Translations under genes and position numbers: made by a program
The notes under the pieces: generated by a model
Told to the model about the DNA's origin: nothing
Seen by the model: the letters and a program-made list of their open reading frames with translations, nothing else
The model's database searches: none
In this document: positions 18,669 to 20,283 of the stretch, piece after piece
Layout: the number at the start of each line of letters is the position of its first letter
Position numbering within the stretch: the first letter of the stretch is position 1
Source of the DNA: Chara braunii
Taxonomy: Eukaryota; Streptophyta; Charophyceae; Charales; Characeae
Direction of reading: 5' to 3'
Assembly: GCA_003427395.1 (NCBI GenBank)
Contig: BFEA01000316.1
Location: forward strand, 1,467,022 to 1,487,304
Length of the DNA stretch: 20,283 nt

Positions 18669-18800
18669 GCTAACAGAAAATAAGTTAGTACCTCTAAGGC
18701 ACAACCCCAGAGGATGGTTGTGAGTCGCCGCAACCTGGCTGCGGGACCGCGGAGTAAGAGTTTAAGGGGAGTTGCCTGCCCCAGGGAAATTACTCCGTGG
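18669..18800 (+). other. Cluster of four consecutive stem-loops
   Basis: Four stems lie in order. GCTAAC/GTTAGT spans 18669-18689. CACAACC/GGTTGTG, a perfect 7 bp, spans 18700-18722. CCGCA/TGCGG spans 18729-18745. An 11-bp stem pairs 18747-18757 with 18790-18800, with one G-T pair, and encloses an inner GGGG/CCCC stem. The packing of stems with almost no gaps suggests a folded RNA domain in the element transcript. It matches no RNA family I know. Confidence 0.55.
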
Positions 18801-18860
18801 GATAGTGAAGGTTGAGATTTTTTGGGAATCCTGATTGAATGCTTATCAAGAGAAAACCTA

Positions 18861-18902
18861 TCGTTGCGTAACCAACGAGGATACTGTCGTTAAATAACAA
18901 CG
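18861..18902 (+). other. Pair of GTTG/CAAC stem-loops
   Basis: TCGTTG/CAACGA is a perfect 6-bp stem at 18861-18878. CGTT/AACG follows at 18888-18902. The two look like diverged copies of one motif. Confidence 0.4.
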
Positions 18903-19093
18903 CGGAGGGTCGTAGTCCTGATCCGATCAACCACGCTATGGTGGGCCAAGATGGAGACCTAGCCTCCTGTACTAGACCGCAGAGAGAGCTGAGTGGATGT
19001 TAAGTATACATATATACGTATGTGTATTTGATTGCGAGAGATTTTTTGAGAAGGAAGGCGAGAGTTCCTTCAAAGGTCTCGATCAGGGTCCGC

Positions 19094-19121
19094 GTCCCTA
19101 GTTTTGGCCAGGACTAGGGAC
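19094..19121 (+). other. Perfect 8-bp hairpin
   Basis: GTCCCTAG and CTAGGGAC pair across a 12-base loop. It lies within the structured 3' internal region. Confidence 0.55.
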
Positions 19122-19208
19122 ACCCAACGAGAAGCCAAAGGTTGTCTAGGACCGGGTAGAGGACGATTGGGAAGGTCTTTGAAACTTATGTTGTCAGCGT
19201 CCTAAATT

Positions 19209-19241
19209 CTGGGCGGTGAGACGCCCAGGTTAGAAACCTGG
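19209..19241 (+). other. Two overlapping, mutually exclusive hairpins
   Basis: CTGGGCG pairs with CGCCCAG (19209-19228, perfect 7 bp, 6-base loop). CCAGGTT pairs with AACCTGG (19225-19241, perfect 7 bp, 3-base loop). They share CCAG at 19225-19228, so both cannot form fully at once. The site is about 160 bp upstream of the 3' LTR. Confidence 0.55.
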
Positions 19242-19402
19242 CAGCATATAGTTGTGGGGGCATGATTTGATGAGAGGCCTCTACCCTGTGTCTGTCGGCT
19301 AATCGGATTGGCTCCTTTTTCATTAGCTTGGAGTATGGATGGATTTATAGCTTTCTGATTTGGCGAAGCGACGGGGACGTCGCTTAATATGGTCTAGTAA
19401 GC

Positions 19403-20283
19403 TGTCGGCGCGAATACCCTTACAAAAATATCCACCCTCGTTTTTGCAGGCGATAGAAAATAGTTTGGTTTAAAGTTTAAGTATGTCGCGCTAGGCGCGG
19501 CCTCGTCTGTATTTTGCGTTGACGGGATGTTTTACTAGAGTAAAGAGTGTGGGCGCGCGGATTTGCGGCGCTCGTGATCCTTTTTACTTGTTGATGGCTG
19601 AGGAGACGACGTGATCGCCGACCGAAAATTTCCTCCCTTCTGATTAAATAGGGGTTAGGAAGATTATGTCTCGTTGACTATTGCGCCTGCCTGTGACCTG
19701 TGTGTACCTACGAGGAGCGTTGTCGAGGGTAGTCTCGGACACGACTAAGTAGGGGTAGCCGCGGCACGGTCGGTAGGTCGGCACGGATTCTTGGCGGTCG
19801 AGTGCGTAGGCACAGGCTAAGGAATAGCCCAGGGTGGGTTCTAGGCCCTGGGTACCGAGGGCTACCACTTTATATTGAGAGTTGGGTGTGGTTCTTTCAG
19901 GTTTGGACTTAGCCCTATAGGTTACGACAGTGGACTGTTACTGTGGAGGTTCGGGGATCAAGGTCGGCGAGCGTCAGGCGCAGCAGTTGCAGCGGAGTGG
20001 CACTGAAGGGATCGAGGGGTCGAGGGCCAGACGGGGCTATCCTCCTTCGTTTTTGTTTACGAGCACGGAGGAGGGGGCCGATCCGCAGGGCAACCTGCTA
20101 AAATTCCCCGTTTTAAGTTTTATTGATTTTATTTTTGTTTAACTTCCCTTTCATTTTTATTTTGTGTGCGTCCCATTCTGGGACGCAATATCAGGTTTGA
20201 TGCAGGGTCACGGGGAGTATGTTGTATTCGCTGGGTTGCTTGAAGTGCAGTTACAAATTGCGCTCGCGGCTGCGCCGAAACGG
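19403..20283 (+). repeat. 3' LTR start, copy 2, truncated by window end
   Basis: Starts TGTCGGCGCG and follows 5753-6631 almost base for base to the window end, which corresponds to 6631, one base before an N in copy 1. It keeps the hairpins (19828-19852, 20168-20186) and the TATA-like sequence. It is taken as the 3' LTR of the younger element. The short shared open frame (19930-20142) has no ATG at the matching place in both copies. Confidence 0.75.

Larger units (their letters stand above)
5753..20283 (+). mobile_element. Younger gag-only LTR retrotransposon, cut off at window end
   Basis: Proposed order: 5' LTR 5753-13201, primer-binding site 13204-13221, leader, gag pseudogene 14424-16967, non-coding structured 3' internal region, and 3' LTR from 19403. 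Both LTR starts share TGTCGGCGCG with different upstream flanks, so that is a true boundary. The LTR end is TGCGCTCGACA, whose complement TGTCGAGCGCA mirrors the start. Gag plus the tRNA-Asp site suggest a plant Gypsy-class lineage. No pol domains are present. No classic polypurine tract directly abuts 19403; the nearest purine-rich stretch is around 19364-19378. The alternative is that 5753-6631 and 19403-20283 are repeats of an unrelated element flanking this one. Confidence 0.6.

Overview
The window looks like intergenic, transposon-built eukaryotic DNA, most likely from a streptophyte (a land plant or charophyte alga). The plant signs are a primer-binding site matching the 3' end of plant-type tRNA-Asp, which plant Gypsy-class LTR retrotransposons often use, and several hAT-like MITEs. 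The Gag sequence reminds me of charophyte-type elements, but I cannot confirm a species. I see no host gene, rRNA, tRNA or CRISPR array. All recognisable coding sequence is a decayed retrotransposon gag on the + strand.

Layout. (1) 1-5752 is an older, AT-enriched copy of an LTR retrotransposon: the 3' part of its LTR (1-4110), a decayed primer-binding site (4113-4130) and its leader (4131-5752). The LTR has been invaded by a 361-bp hAT-like element (931-1291) and by a ~765-bp MITE (1563-3092) that carries a second copy of its own family (1849-2606). (2) 5753-20283 is best explained as a younger copy of the same retrotransposon family inserted into the older copy's leader. Its 5' LTR would run 5753-13201 (about 7.4 kb, very long). 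A perfect tRNA-Asp primer-binding site follows at 13204-13221, then a 1.2-kb leader, a gag pseudogene (14424-16967), a 2.4-kb non-coding but structured stretch, and the start of the 3' LTR at 19403, which runs off the window. The first ~880 bp of the two LTRs are about 95% identical by eye.

How the parts work together. The LTR would supply the promoter (TATA candidates near 6217 and 9397), and tRNA-Asp would prime reverse transcription. The transcript would begin with a long structured region: about 11 hairpins sharing one loop sequence (9649-10589), then ~123-bp tandem repeats in an alternating two-unit arrangement. Gag is unusual. Two related capsid-like domains sit in one frame, separated by a coiled coil and what looks like a dead zinc knuckle, and they are followed by an RGG tail behind an in-frame TAG. 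No protease, reverse transcriptase, RNase H or integrase is visible, so this is a gag-only, non-autonomous element that would need enzymes from a partner.

Limits. The LTR boundaries, especially the 7.4-kb length, rest on terminal motifs and the repeat layout. The right end lies outside the window, so flanking target duplications cannot be checked. Scattered N bases cluster in 139-1289, 7545-7968 and 9446-11632.
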